DNA of 64,000 nt from Rhizobium sp. SL86 (GCF_026672545.1 NZ_JAPPRJ010000009.1:124001-188000); one strand, 5' to 3'; numbered from the stretch's first letter, positions 26,500-34,878 are shown. Numbers and translations are program-made. The notes: generated by a model not told the origin, from the letters alone.

Positions 26500-26589
26500 C
26501 ACATCTCTCCTCGGCTTCGGTTGGCAGAAGAGACCATGGCCGGGTGGCGAAATATCCGCCACCCGATTCCTGCGGGGCTGAGGCCGTGC

Positions 26590-28011
26590 TCAGTCGCGTT
26601 TGGCAAGCGCCAGCAGTTCGGCATCCGACATCGGCTCGACCCAGGCTTCGCTGGTGCCGACCGGCGCAAAACCCATCATCTGGTAAAGCGGCAGTGCACG
26701 GGGATGGTCGAGCGTGTTCGTCGTTACCGTCACCTTCTTCGGGTTCATCTGCCAGGCGGAATAGAGTGCCTGCAGCAGGAACCATTTGCCGATGCCGAGC
26801 CCCAGCGCATGTTCGAACAGCCCGAAATAGGAGAGTTCGACAACGGTATCGTTCAGCCGGTTGAGTTCAAAGAAGCCGGCCGGCGCGCCGTTGACATACA
26901 GAACGGTCACCGACACGCGCTCGTCGCGCAGGATCGTCTGCAACTCTTCGTCCGACAGCCGCAGACGGTTGTACCAGTGCCAGCGCTTGCCCACCTGACG
27001 GTAGAGATAGCGGTAATAATGCAGCGGAATATCCTTTGCCACGATGATCGCCGTGTGCAGGTTGACCGGCATCGGCAGGCTCTGGCGGGGCGGAGACGTC
27101 ATTTCCAGCCGCGTCACATATGCCTTGACTGGTCCGTGTTCCGGCTGTTCGAGCTTTTCGGCCGGGCCCGTGACCACGGGCGTATCGGCGCGGCCGCCCC
27201 ATTCGGACCAGGAACCGTCATAGAGCGAATTGTTGGTGTGCCCGAGCGATTCGAGCGCCAGGGTAACAACCGCCGCCGTGACGCCGGAACCACAGCTGGT
27301 CACGACCGGCTGCGACAGGTCGACGCCCGCTTCGTCCATCAGCGCCTTCAGGCTGTCGAGGTCCTTCAGGTGGCCGCCCTCCGACAGGCTGGCGGCCGGC
27401 AGGCTGCGGGCGCCCGGCATATGGCCGGAGCGCATGCCCTCGCGCGGCTCGGGCTCCTCGCCGGTGAAGCGGCCCGCACCGCGCGCATCCACCACCTGGG
27501 CCGAACCGCTGTCGACGATGGCGCGCATCTCGTTCAGCGTGGTGACCCGGCGGCCGCGGAATTTCGGGGTGAAGACGGCAGGTTCCGGTTCCGGAAGCTC
27601 GGTTTCCAGCGGCCGTCCGTCTTTTTTCCAGCCATCGAGGCCGCCATCCAGCACATAGACCTTCTCGGCGCCCATGGCGCGCAGCATCCACCAGACACGC
27701 GGCGCGGAAAAGAAACCGGGGCCATCATAAACGACGATCACGTCGTGTTCGCTGATCCCGAGCTTTCCCATCTCGTCCGCAAAAAATTCCGGTGAGGGCA
27801 GGGAGTGCGGAAGACCGGTGGAATGATCGGCGATCGCATCCTGATCGAAAAATACCGCGCCCGGAATGTGCCCTGCGGCATAGTCGAGGGCGCCGTTGCG
27901 CTTCTGGGCCGGCAGATACCAGGAGGCATCCACCACACGAAAGCCGGGTTTGCCCAGCTGCTGTTCGACCCAATCGCCCGATACGACGAAACGGCTTTTG
28001 CCGGTGCTCAT
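26590..28011 (-). CDS. sseA: 3-mercaptopyruvate sulfurtransferase fused to a GNAT acetyltransferase
   Basis: This 473-aa protein has two parts. Residues 1 to about 285 are a two-rhodanese-domain sulfurtransferase with active-site Cys240 in TSCGSGVTAA, the loop type of 3-mercaptopyruvate sulfurtransferase rather than thiosulfate rhodanese. It moves sulfur from mercaptopyruvate to thiols or cyanide. Residues 304-473 form a GNAT-like domain (HYYRYLYRQVGKRWHWYNRL, then LSYFGLFEHALGLGIGKWFL with the acetyl-CoA loop). No stop separates them, although a Met-containing junction (RLEMTSPPRQ) looks like a former start. The ATG at 28011 follows GGAGAGGACAG. AlaX lies 41 bp upstream and cysK beyond it, giving a sulfur/cysteine-related run. 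Confidence 0.88.
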   Translation of the reverse strand: MSTGKSRFVVSGDWVEQQLGKPGFRVVDASWYLPAQKRNGALDYAAGHIPGAVFFDQDAIADHSTGLPHSLPSPEFFADEMGKLGISEHDVIVVYDGPGFFSAPRVWWMLRAMGAEKVYVLDGGLDGWKKDGRPLETELPEPEPAVFTPKFRGRRVTTLNEMRAIVDSGSAQVVDARGAGRFTGEEPEPREGMRSGHMPGARSLPAASLSEGGHLKDLDSLKALMDEAGVDLSQPVVTSCGSGVTAAVVTLALESLGHTNNSLYDGSWSEWGGRADTPVVTGPAEKLEQPEHGPVKAYVTRLEMTSPPRQSLPMPVNLHTAIIVAKDIPLHYYRYLYRQVGKRWHWYNRLRLSDEELQTILRDERVSVTVLYVNGAPAGFFELNRLNDTVVELSYFGLFEHALGLGIGKWFLLQALYSAWQMNPKKVTVTTNTLDHPRALPLYQMMGFAPVGTSEAWVEPMSDAELLALAKRD

Positions 28012-28052
28012 GCTGTCCTCTCCATGTGTCGGCAGGAGAGGGACCGTGCCGT

Positions 28053-28787
28053 TCATGCGTCCTCGGCGCCTGTGCCGAACCGGATGCGGAAGCGACGGTT
28101 CTCCTTGCCCTTCTTTTCGATCTTGGCGATGTGAATCGCGCCGACCTCCTGGGTTTCGGAAACATGTGTGCCGCCGCATGGCTGGCTGTCAACGCTCAAG
28201 TCTTCGCCGATGCAGACGAGGCTGACGCGCCCGAGCCCGACCGGCGGGCGGACATTCTTCGATTTGACAATGTCCGGATTGGCAATCAGCTCCTCATCGG
28301 TGATCCATTTGACGAAAACCGGATGGTTTTCCGCAACGAGCTGCATCAGTCTGTCGGTCACGTCTTGACGATCGATCGTCTCGCCCATGTCGAAATCGAC
28401 ACGCGATTCCTCCTCGCCGACGGCAGCACCGGTGATCGGATAAGGGCAGACGACGGAAAGCAGGTGGCAGGCGGTGTGCATGCGCATCAGCCGGTAACGT
28501 CGCGCCCAGTCCACATGTAGCACCAGTTTTTCGCCCAGCACGGGCGTCGGCTGGTCGTCCAGGGGGATGTGAAGGATGACCTCTTTCGTCGCCCCGTGGC
28601 GGGTCTGGCCGAGCAGGATGCGTGTGCCGTCGGCCCGCTCGAAAAAGCCCGTATCCCCCGGCTGGCCGCCGGAGGTGGCATAAAAACAGGTCTGGTCGAG
28701 TTCGATTGCACCATCTTCATGGATGGCGGTCACCACGCCCTCCGCCGTCGAGAGATAAAAATCGTCGCGGTAGAGGGCCTTGGTCAT
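28053..28787 (-). CDS. alaX: Alanyl-tRNA editing protein AlaX
   Basis: This 244-aa free-standing editing domain hydrolyses Ser- or Gly-mischarged tRNA-Ala. The zinc-binding pair HTACH and CGGTH is present (near residues 104-108 and 207-211), with the AlaX-type N-terminus YRDDFYLSTAEGVVTAI and the GGQPGDTG loop. The size corresponds to the medium AlaX-M class. It lies 16 bp downstream of cysK and is probably in the same transcript. Confidence 0.92.
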   Translation of the reverse strand: MTKALYRDDFYLSTAEGVVTAIHEDGAIELDQTCFYATSGGQPGDTGFFERADGTRILLGQTRHGATKEVILHIPLDDQPTPVLGEKLVLHVDWARRYRLMRMHTACHLLSVVCPYPITGAAVGEEESRVDFDMGETIDRQDVTDRLMQLVAENHPVFVKWITDEELIANPDIVKSKNVRPPVGLGRVSLVCIGEDLSVDSQPCGGTHVSETQEVGAIHIAKIEKKGKENRRFRIRFGTGAEDA

Positions 28788-28803
28788 CAGAACTCGCTTT
28801 GCG

Positions 28804-29841
28804 TCAGACAGTCTGGAAGGGAACGGTGATGTCCCGCTTTTCTATCAGCCAGGCCGGCACCGGCAAGCCCTTGGACGTAAGGAAGTCCGGATTGAAGAGC
28901 TTGGACTGGTAGCGGTTGCCGTAATCGCACAGAATGGTCACGATCGTGTGGCCTGGACCGAGATCCCTGGCCAGCCGGATGGCGCCGGCAATGTTGATGC
29001 CGGAGGAGCCGCCGAGGCACAGACCTTCGCGCTCGACGAGGTCAAAGACCAGCGGCAGGGCTTCGGCATCGGAAATACGATAGGCGAAATCAGGCGTGAA
29101 ACCGTCGAGATTGGCGGTGATGCGGCCCTGGCCGATGCCTTCGGTGATGGAAGAGCCTTCCGATTTCAGTTCGCCATGCGCGTAATATTCATAAAGGGCG
29201 GCGCCGTCCGGATCGGCGAGACCGATCTTGATCGCGGCGTTTTTCGCCTTGAGACCGATGCCTGTGCCGGCTAGCGTGCCGCCGGAACCGACGGCGCAGA
29301 TGAAACCGTCCACCTTGCCGTCCGTATCCCGCCAGATCTCTTCTGCCGTCGTATCGATATGCGCCTGACGATTGGCGACATTGTCGAACTGGTTGGCCCA
29401 GATGGCGCCGTTCGGTTCGCTCTTGGCCAGTTCCTCCGCGAGCCGCCCGGAGAGCTTCACGTAGTTGTTCGGGTTCTTGTAGGGAACAGCCGGCACCTCG
29501 ACCAGTTCGGCGCCGAGCAGCTTCAGCGCGTCCTTCTTTTCCTGGCTCTGGGTTTCCGGAATGACGATCACGGTGCGATAACCCAGCGCCTTGGCGACCA
29601 GCGTCAGCCCGATCCCCGTATTGCCCGCCGTGCCCTCGACGATGACGCCGCCCGGCCGCAGCAGACCCTTGCGTTCCGCATCGCGGATGATGAAGAGCGC
29701 CGCGCGATCCTTCACCGACTGGCCGGGGTTGAGGAATTCCGCTTTGCCCAGGATCTCGCAGCCGGTGAGGTCGGACGGCCCCTTCAGACGGATGAGGGGC
29801 GTATTGCCGATCGTATCCAGGACGGAGGAATGAATGGTCAT
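28804..29841 (-). CDS. cysK: Cysteine synthase (O-acetylserine sulfhydrylase)
   Basis: This 345-aa PLP enzyme makes cysteine from O-acetylserine and sulfide. The PLP-lysine motif PGQSVKDRAA lies at residues 39-48, the TAGNTGIG substrate loop near 71-78, and the phosphate loop GSGGTLAGT near 185. It is slightly longer than E. coli CysK (323 aa), as is typical of this rhizobial form. It is the first gene of a likely cysK-alaX-sseA run. The ATG at 29841 gives the family N-terminus. Confidence 0.92.
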   Translation of the reverse strand: MTIHSSVLDTIGNTPLIRLKGPSDLTGCEILGKAEFLNPGQSVKDRAALFIIRDAERKGLLRPGGVIVEGTAGNTGIGLTLVAKALGYRTVIVIPETQSQEKKDALKLLGAELVEVPAVPYKNPNNYVKLSGRLAEELAKSEPNGAIWANQFDNVANRQAHIDTTAEEIWRDTDGKVDGFICAVGSGGTLAGTGIGLKAKNAAIKIGLADPDGAALYEYYAHGELKSEGSSITEGIGQGRITANLDGFTPDFAYRISDAEALPLVFDLVEREGLCLGGSSGINIAGAIRLARDLGPGHTIVTILCDYGNRYQSKLFNPDFLTSKGLPVPAWLIEKRDITVPFQTV

Positions 29842-30053
29842 GAAGCTGCCCTATCTTGCAAAACGTGCTTGTGCGCTTTTCCTACGTTGTCGCGTCGCGG
29901 GCAAGGAATTCCGTTCCGTCAGATGCTCATCCCCGGCAAAAACGTGCTGCAACTTGGTGGGAGATCGTTTGCCTGCCCGGACGGCAGAAGGGCCGGCTTT
30001 CCAGCCGACCCTTGTCAAATGTGCCTATGTCAGATGCGGATAGCGTCTGACGA

Positions 30054-30359
30054 TCAGTCGCAGAGCTTCGGAGCCGAAGCCGACTCGTTGATGTCGCGCT
30101 GGTTCTGGTTCGGCGTGACATTGCTGCAATCGCCGCTGATCGTCTGCGACGTGCCGGACGATGTGCCGCCCGAAGCCGAGGTGCCGCCGCTGACCGAGCC
30201 AGTCGTGCCGGAATCAGTGCCGGAGCCGGCGGTGCCGGAACCCGTGGTGCCGGACGACGTTCCGCTCTGGCCGGAAGAGCCACCGCTGGAGGTCTGTGCG
30301 ACAGCGCCGGTGGCGAGGCCAAGAGAAAGGGCTGATGCCAGCAGAAGTTTCGAAATCAT
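30054..30359 (-). CDS. Exported Ser/Gly/Thr-rich low-complexity protein
   Basis: This 101-aa protein has a clear signal peptide (MISKLLLASALSLGLATGAV, cut after VAQ). About 50 residues of Ser/Gly/Thr follow in loosely repeated blocks (SGTTGSGTAGSGTDSGTTGS). The end is a short tail with two Cys (GDCSNVTPNQNQRDINESAS, then KLCD), which may form a disulfide. It resembles flexible surface or periplasmic linker proteins of Rhizobiaceae. The ATG at 30359 follows GGAGG. The function is unknown. Confidence 0.7.
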   Translation of the reverse strand: MISKLLLASALSLGLATGAVAQTSSGGSSGQSGTSSGTTGSGTAGSGTDSGTTGSVSGGTSASGGTSSGTSQTISGDCSNVTPNQNQRDINESASAPKLCD

Positions 30360-30489
30360 GTGTTTCCTCCATGTTATCTGGATTGTCTGCTTGGGAGTGG
30401 GCTGTTCTTGTGTACCCGCTTAACAAACAGCTATCCGCGGCACTTGTTCCGCAAAAAAACATGGAGCCGCCGGAGAAAATCTTGCCGCC

Positions 30490-30663
30490 TCAGCTGAGGT
30501 TCAGCGTCAATTGCACGCCCTTCGGCACGTAAAGCGGCTTGCGGCTCGCAATCTCGATCCGCTGGAACGTCTTGCGTCGCTCCGCTGCCTCGCGTTCCCG
30601 CAAGGCGCGCGCCACAGCCACCGCTTTCAGGGCATTCTGCACGGTCTGTTCTGCACTGGTCAT
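30490..30663 (-). CDS. Small conserved-looking protein, 57 aa
   Basis: The frame runs from ATG 30663 to TGA 30490-30492 behind a perfect GGAGG ribosome binding site 5 nt upstream. The peptide is a charged helix (QNALKAVAVARALREREAAE, then RRKTFQRIEI) with a basic end ASRKPLYVPKGVQLTLNLS. The strong translation signal and regular composition argue for a real gene. I recall similar short proteins in Rhizobium genomes but know no function. Confidence 0.6.
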   Translation of the reverse strand: MTSAEQTVQNALKAVAVARALREREAAERRKTFQRIEIASRKPLYVPKGVQLTLNLS

Positions 30664-30775
30664 GAGCACCTCCGTGTTTGTTCTTGTTATGTTCTAATCA
30701 AAAACAACCGAGATGTCAATGCGAACATCAGCGATGGGTGATGAAGGACGATTGAGGGAGAACGGAAAAACAAAA

Positions 30776-30802
30776 GAGCCGGTTCGAAAAACGAACCGGC
30801 TC
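30776..30802 (-). terminator. Terminator downstream of tRNA-Asn
   Basis: A perfect 11-bp stem (GAGCCGGTTCG, 30776-30786, with 30792-30802) and an AAAAA loop. On the minus strand it is followed by TTTTGTTTTT, an ideal intrinsic terminator, 30 bp past the tRNA 3' end. Confidence 0.85.
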
Positions 30803-30832
30803 GATTTATGTCAGCATAAACGCTGAGGAATT

Positions 30833-30907
30833 TGGCTCCCCGGGCCGGATTCGAACCGGCGACCTGTCGATTAACAGTCGAATGCTCTACCGCTGAGCTA
30901 CCAGGGA
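30833..30907 (-). tRNA. tRNA-Asn (anticodon GUU)
   Basis: A 75-nt tRNA on the minus strand: acceptor TCCCTGG pairs with CCGGGGA, discriminator G and encoded CCA. The D-arm is AGCTCAGCGGTAGAGC, the anticodon loop CTGTTAA gives GUU, and the T-arm is CCGGTTCGAATCCGG. All arms pair. Confidence 0.97.
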
Positions 30908-31046
30908 ACACCGCTCGCCGCGGCGTGAGCGGGGTAATACTCAGGACCGTTCGATTTGCCAAGCGGTTTTTTCAAAAAAATTTCGCGTGCTTGTCTTATC
31001 CACACTCCCTTCCCATCTGCAGCAGGAGTTTTGATGGGAAAACCAA

Positions 31047-31328
31047 TTGGAACAGAAGGCAAAAAAACGCAGGTTCGGTGTTGATCCCGCAACCGGACGC
31101 CTCAATCTCGGAATCGTCGAGACGCCTCTGCCACGCTCGAAAGCCGGGCGTATCGTCATCGGTGCCGGACTGGTCGGAGGAGGGGTGCTCGGTTTCCTGC
31201 CGGTGCTCGGCTTCTGGATGGTGCCGGTCGGCCTGCTGGTCTTGTCGCAGGACCTTGGTTTCGTGCGCAGAGGACGGCGGCGCGTGACGCTGTGGTGGGC
31301 TCGCCGGCGGCAGGGCCGGCGAGGGTAG
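31047..31328 (+). CDS. Small membrane protein
   Basis: This 93-aa protein has a basic N-terminus (KKRRFGVDPATGRLNLGIVE), a Gly-rich membrane hairpin (GAGLVGGGVLGFLPVLGFWM, then VPVGLLVLS) and an Arg-rich C-terminus. The only in-frame start is a TTG at 31047. An out-of-frame ATG at 31034 with AGGAG just upstream encodes a 16-residue peptide overlapping it, which may couple translation or may indicate a frameshift. It is convergent with exoD. The family is not recognised. Confidence 0.55.
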   Translation: MEQKAKKRRFGVDPATGRLNLGIVETPLPRSKAGRIVIGAGLVGGGVLGFLPVLGFWMVPVGLLVLSQDLGFVRRGRRRVTLWWARRRQGRRG

Positions 31329-31361
31329 TTTTCACGTCCGAGGTTCGGTCAGCCGAAGACC

Positions 31362-32003
31362 TCAGCCGAAGATCGATGCCAGGCCCTGACCGGCACTGAC
31401 CGCCAAGATGGCGAGAACCGCGAAATAGATCACGGTGATCACCAGGAACAGGTAGCCCGCGAGAACCACGAGGCCGTCGCGCTGGATCATGCCGGTGGCA
31501 AGAAGCAGGATGGCGACCGCGGGAAGCGTGTTCGAGAAGGGCACGAGCCCGAGCGGAAACATCAGCAACACGCCGCCCGCCGTGATGCCGAGCGCATTGA
31601 CCCGGTTCATCGTGCCGGATGCCGTCAGTCCGCTCATCCGTGGCTTCAGCAGTCGGTCGATGCGCGAGACGATGCCGACGCCCTTTTCGAGCGCCGGAAC
31701 GAGCTTGGCCGTCTCCAGCCTGCGGTCCAGGATCTTTTTCGGCAGCCATGGCAGGCGGTTGAGGAAAATCGCGATGCCGACCAGAATGATGGCGGCGCCG
31801 AAAACCGTGCTGACGCCGGGAATCGAGACCGGGATCAGGAAGGGCAGAGAGGCCAGCGCGCAGATCAGCAGCAGCCCCTGTTCGCCCACTGCATCCATCA
31901 GTTCCCGCAGCGTGACGGTTTCGCCCTCAATGCCATCGATCAGGCCCCTCAGTGTTTCACTCAAGGGTTTCGATGTGTCTTTAAACTCGTAAGCCTGCTG
32001 CAA
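31362..32003 (-). CDS. exoD: ExoD-family exopolysaccharide-related membrane protein
   Basis: This 213-aa protein matches ExoD. It has the N-terminal LSETLRGLIDGIEGETVTLR and LMDAVGEQGLLLICALASLP FLIPVSIPGVST region, and three to four C-terminal membrane helices. ExoD mutants of Sinorhizobium meliloti have altered exopolysaccharide and alkali sensitivity; the biochemical role is unknown. The apparent start is a TTG at 32003 with GGAGAGG about 4 nt upstream. This is unusual but has better spacing than any internal start. It lies alone between small genes. Confidence 0.82.
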   Translation of the reverse strand: MQQAYEFKDTSKPLSETLRGLIDGIEGETVTLRELMDAVGEQGLLLICALASLPFLIPVSIPGVSTVFGAAIILVGIAIFLNRLPWLPKKILDRRLETAKLVPALEKGVGIVSRIDRLLKPRMSGLTASGTMNRVNALGITAGGVLLMFPLGLVPFSNTLPAVAILLLATGMIQRDGLVVLAGYLFLVITVIYFAVLAILAVSAGQGLASIFG

Positions 32004-32139
32004 TCTGCCTCTCCGCCTTCAGGTGGCATCGCCACGATGGTTGTGGTGCAGCATTAGCAGCGATTGAGCCAAGGTTGAAGGCAGCAGAACGGCTCCGCAC
32101 GCGGCGTGCGCTATCCTGTCTGCCGTGTAACCTTTGTTC

Positions 32140-32244
32140 TCAGTGCGTCTTGATCCACCAGTCGAACGCCCCGCAGGCAAGCACGGCGGCAAGAATGGCA
32201 AAGACGTATGGATTGAGGTCTGTCAGAATGCTCAGGTAGTGCAT
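32140..32244 (-). CDS. Single-pass membrane peptide, 34 aa
   Basis: ATG 32244 to TGA 32140-32142, preceded by GGAGGAG 6 nt upstream. The peptide is MHYLSILTDLNPYVFAILAA followed by VLACGAFDWWIKTH: one hydrophobic helix with a short charged tail. The excellent ribosome binding site and amphipathic design suggest a real small membrane protein. The function is unknown. Confidence 0.5.
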   Translation of the reverse strand: MHYLSILTDLNPYVFAILAAVLACGAFDWWIKTH

Positions 32245-32492
32245 GGCGGTCTCCTCCAACCGGTCTGCTCTGGCCATTGTGGCCGCTCCCGACGGCCAAC
32301 GGGACGATCATATCACGTTCAGGCGGGATTACCCATCGAAAACATGTGCATCTCCAAGGCGCCTGTCGGACAGTGCGACAGAGCGCGCACTGGTCCGTGC
32401 ACGATTAAGTATATCTTCGGAATTATTCCGCAACCTGGTGAGTTTATGCGAAAATCTGGCCTCGTAAAATCCAGTTCTATGTGTTGTGTCTC

Positions 32493-32732
32493 ATGAAGAT
32501 TGTTTACAAACTGAATTTAAAACAAGGTCTGAAGGCTGACACGCAGCAGCAGGATGATGCTCTGCAGACGATGCTGGACTGGAAAAAGAGCAAAGCTCCG
32601 GAGTTTTCCGCAACGCTGCGCCTCTACCTGTCCGCTCGACGTTTTCTTCGATCCATCCAGGAGAAGCGCCTGTTGATGCTGACCCTGCTCACCGGAGCCG
32701 CGGTGCAAGACGTCGCTCTGCTGGTGGTATAG
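32493..32732 (+). CDS. Hypothetical protein
   Basis: This 79-aa frame (MKIVYKLNLKQGLKADTQQQ start) is helical and basic, with a hydrophobic C-terminal helix (KRLLMLTLLTGAAVQDVALL). No clear ribosome binding site precedes the ATG at 32493; an in-frame GTG lies 12 nt upstream. It sits at the start of an AT-richer accessory stretch. No family recognised, moderate chance of being spurious. Confidence 0.35.
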   Translation: MKIVYKLNLKQGLKADTQQQDDALQTMLDWKKSKAPEFSATLRLYLSARRFLRSIQEKRLLMLTLLTGAAVQDVALLVV

Positions 32733-32841
32733 GTCGGCTGGTAGTATGGGTGCGACGGGACTGCGTTAGAACAGTCTTTGCAACTCTCTGCGCGGCGTCT
32801 CCGCTAGGGGTGCGAGCGCCCTGCATAATAGCCGGCTGGCA

Positions 32842-33045
32842 TCAGTCTCGCTCGTAGCTCGGTCGCCATCCTCGCGTCATGCCGGTACTCATCGCACCTT
32901 CTGCCAATGCTAGCTGTTGGCGCAGAAATCGGAGGTCTTCCAACAATGTGGCGATCGTCGCCTCAGCATTGCCGTCATGGTAGGCCAGCGCTGCTTCGAC
33001 CTCGTTGACGTAAGATTGTTCGGGATAGGCCTGCTGTGCGGACAT
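32842..33045 (-). CDS. Small hypothetical protein of a rhizobial family
   Basis: This 67-aa protein reads PEQSYVNEVEAALAYHDGNA, then EATIATLLEDLRFLRQQLAL, ending MTRGWRPSYERD. I recall a family of short rhizobial proteins with the same helical core and the TRGWRP ending, without known function. The ATG at 33045 follows GGAGA. The central helix has coiled-coil-like leucine spacing, so a small protein-protein adaptor is possible. Confidence 0.6.
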   Translation of the reverse strand: MSAQQAYPEQSYVNEVEAALAYHDGNAEATIATLLEDLRFLRQQLALAEGAMSTGMTRGWRPSYERD

Positions 33046-33291
33046 CGGGTCTCCGTCGCGCGGTGTGCACGTTGCTGGAAGATGATATACGAATTCACAC
33101 CCCTCACGGGACGACGTTCCTATTATGTTCTCTTGATGGGGCGAGTCAATATGGCTTCGTCGTCACCGATTGGGGTGAACTGTCTAACCACCGCAGTCCG
33201 GTCTGCTTTCCACTTCTGATTAAGGGAGTCGTAAAAATTCACGTCCTAGTCTGGCGCGGGACGAACTCTGTCGAACCTCGGGAACACCGTC

Positions 33292-33615
33292 ATGTATGTT
33301 TACAGAGAGAAATCCGTTCAGATGGCAGCGGTAGGGTGGATGGCCGCGCACTGGTCCTATCGTGAGTTGACGTCCGATGAAGAAGCGACTGGCGACCGGA
33401 TGGACACGATCGGCCTGCTTGGCCAGGACTTGATTGCGATCGAGGTCAAGCCAAGTGTTCACAAAGGGATTGTCTTCCATCGGGACGGACGGGGAGGATC
33501 GCTGGAAGCCAAATTAGCCTCCACACTGTCTGATCTATATGCCGGCGTGACGGGCCGGCAACAACTTCATGTGCTCCATGCTCATTGGGATCGATTGGAA
33601 CCGCTGGAGAAATGA
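33292..33615 (+). CDS. Possible PD-(D/E)XK-type small protein
   Basis: This 107-aa protein contains DRMDTIGLLGQDLIAIEVKP: Asp38 or Asp46 followed by Glu51-Val-Lys53, the layout of a PD-(D/E)XK nuclease core (D...ExK) on two strands, then a helix (LEAKLASTLSDLYAGVT). It lacks extra domains, so it would be a minimal nuclease or a non-catalytic relative. It has no strong ribosome binding site. It lies in the accessory stretch before tRNA-Cys that also encodes an HNH protein. Assignment is from motif reading only. Confidence 0.4.
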   Translation: MYVYREKSVQMAAVGWMAAHWSYRELTSDEEATGDRMDTIGLLGQDLIAIEVKPSVHKGIVFHRDGRGGSLEAKLASTLSDLYAGVTGRQQLHVLHAHWDRLEPLEK

Positions 33616-33655
33616 AGAGGCTGTTCGAGATTATTTCTCTGAGGGAAAATAAAAA

Positions 33656-33913
33656 ATGAGATTGTTTCTATTTTTGGTTGGAATGGGTCTTATTCTGGCG
33701 GTCGGCCTGCCATTTGCTGCTTCCATGGTGGGGCAACGAGCGTTCGCTGCTTGTGTGAGTAGGCTTGGGGAGGACCCACCCAATCTGCCCACCGCTGTTG
33801 AGGCTTTTGACGCATGCGCGATGGAAGAGGGAGCGAAGCTTCGTGCGGTCGAAGTTCCACCAATGCCGCGCAGGCCAAATTCCTACACTGCCAGTTGGGC
33901 ATTCTGGGACTAA
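33656..33913 (+). CDS. Small exported or membrane-anchored hypothetical protein
   Basis: This 85-aa protein begins with a signal peptide or signal anchor (MRLFLFLVGMGLILAVGLPF) and has two Cys (AACVSRLG, FDACAMEEG) that could pair in the periplasm. The start codon follows GGAAAATAAAAA, a loose ribosome binding site. It lies 40 bp after the PD-(D/E)XK-like gene and may be co-transcribed. The family is not recognised. Confidence 0.45.
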   Translation: MRLFLFLVGMGLILAVGLPFAASMVGQRAFAACVSRLGEDPPNLPTAVEAFDACAMEEGAKLRAVEVPPMPRRPNSYTASWAFWD

Positions 33914-34209
33914 ATACCTGCCCGGTCGGCAGCAGTATCTCGCATAGGCGCCACGATCGGCTGCTGAGCAGGTACGCTGGCGAGCGACAGCTTTTGTGCC
34001 TTCATGTCGGTCGTAGAGGCAATCTCCTGTGGTGCTCGAAAGCAGACATGCCTCTATGACGACTTCACTTCACCTGTGCGCCAATAGGAGACATGGACTG
34101 CTTCGACGTTAGAGGCTGGAATGGGGCCGATACCGGACTGATAGCTTGCGACTCATTCTGAGGTTTATGGCCATCGAGACCGATCCGTTTGACCGATGCG
34201 TTTCACCTT
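33914..34209. other. Non-coding stretch, nothing recognised
   Basis: About 300 bp between convergent genes. Frames are short and lack ribosome binding sites; no clear hairpin, repeat or RNA was seen. Confidence 0.5.
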
Positions 34210-34878
34210 TTATTTGCCGAACTTTGTAATGCGTGTTTGTTCATCGGCGCAGATCATTGCTAAGAAGTTTGTGCGCCCGAAGAACTGGAGTACCCACGCG
34301 GAAAGCATCCCATCGACACCACCCAATGAAAGGAAAGCATAGGCGCAAATATCTGAATCAGTAGTGCCGATTTCAAATCCTGCCAGCGTTTGTTCAGGAA
34401 TTTCCTCCCGTTGAACATCAGCGAAGACCTGGCCATCGGCAACAACAGGCGACAAATTGTGATATCTCGACAATCCCCGTACTATTTTGCGGACACTCCG
34501 CAAAATCCGCTCGTCTTCTGCGGGAAATATTCGATAGCGCTCAGGTCCCGCGTCCGGCGCCGGCCGCATAATCGCAAACATATCGAGCGCCCTACGACGG
34601 CCGTCGATTTGAGCGAATCCTCTTCGAATAGGTCCTTCCCAGAGTTCTTGGACCGCATCTGTCGCGTCACCTGCAACGGACATAACATTGCGAAAGTGCG
34701 CGTCATCATCGGAAGTCCCACTGTTGCATGCCGTGCAGTCTGGTATCGTGATCCTTTGAACCTTACTGGTCGCACTCGATAGCGGATAAATACCGCGAGG
34801 AAATATGTGCTCCCGCGTCGTCAATTTGTATCTGCCGCAAAAGCTACAATCGCCCCAATGCCCCTTCTTTTTTGACAA
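34210..34878 (-). CDS. HNH-type zinc-finger nuclease-like protein
   Basis: This 222-aa protein has an N-terminal CSFCGRYKLTTREHIFPRGI followed by IPDCTACNSGTSDDDAHF. This pattern (CxxC, EHxFP, CxxCN) is typical of HNH endonucleases with a structural zinc, although the catalytic His pair should be checked by modelling. The C-terminal 150 residues are not recognised. The apparent start is a TTG at 34878 with a weak ribosome binding site. It may be a homing- or restriction-type nuclease in the accessory stretch bounded by tRNA-Cys. Confidence 0.65.
   Translation of the reverse strand: MSKKKGHWGDCSFCGRYKLTTREHIFPRGIYPLSSATSKVQRITIPDCTACNSGTSDDDAHFRNVMSVAGDATDAVQELWEGPIRRGFAQIDGRRRALDMFAIMRPAPDAGPERYRIFPAEDERILRSVRKIVRGLSRYHNLSPVVADGQVFADVQREEIPEQTLAGFEIGTTDSDICAYAFLSLGGVDGMLSAWVLQFFGRTNFLAMICADEQTRITKFGK

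Noticed and set aside
29988-30013. Hairpin after the Ser/Gly/Thr-rich gene as an intrinsic terminator
   Set aside because: The stem has a mismatch and no T-run follows on the minus strand; too weak to call.
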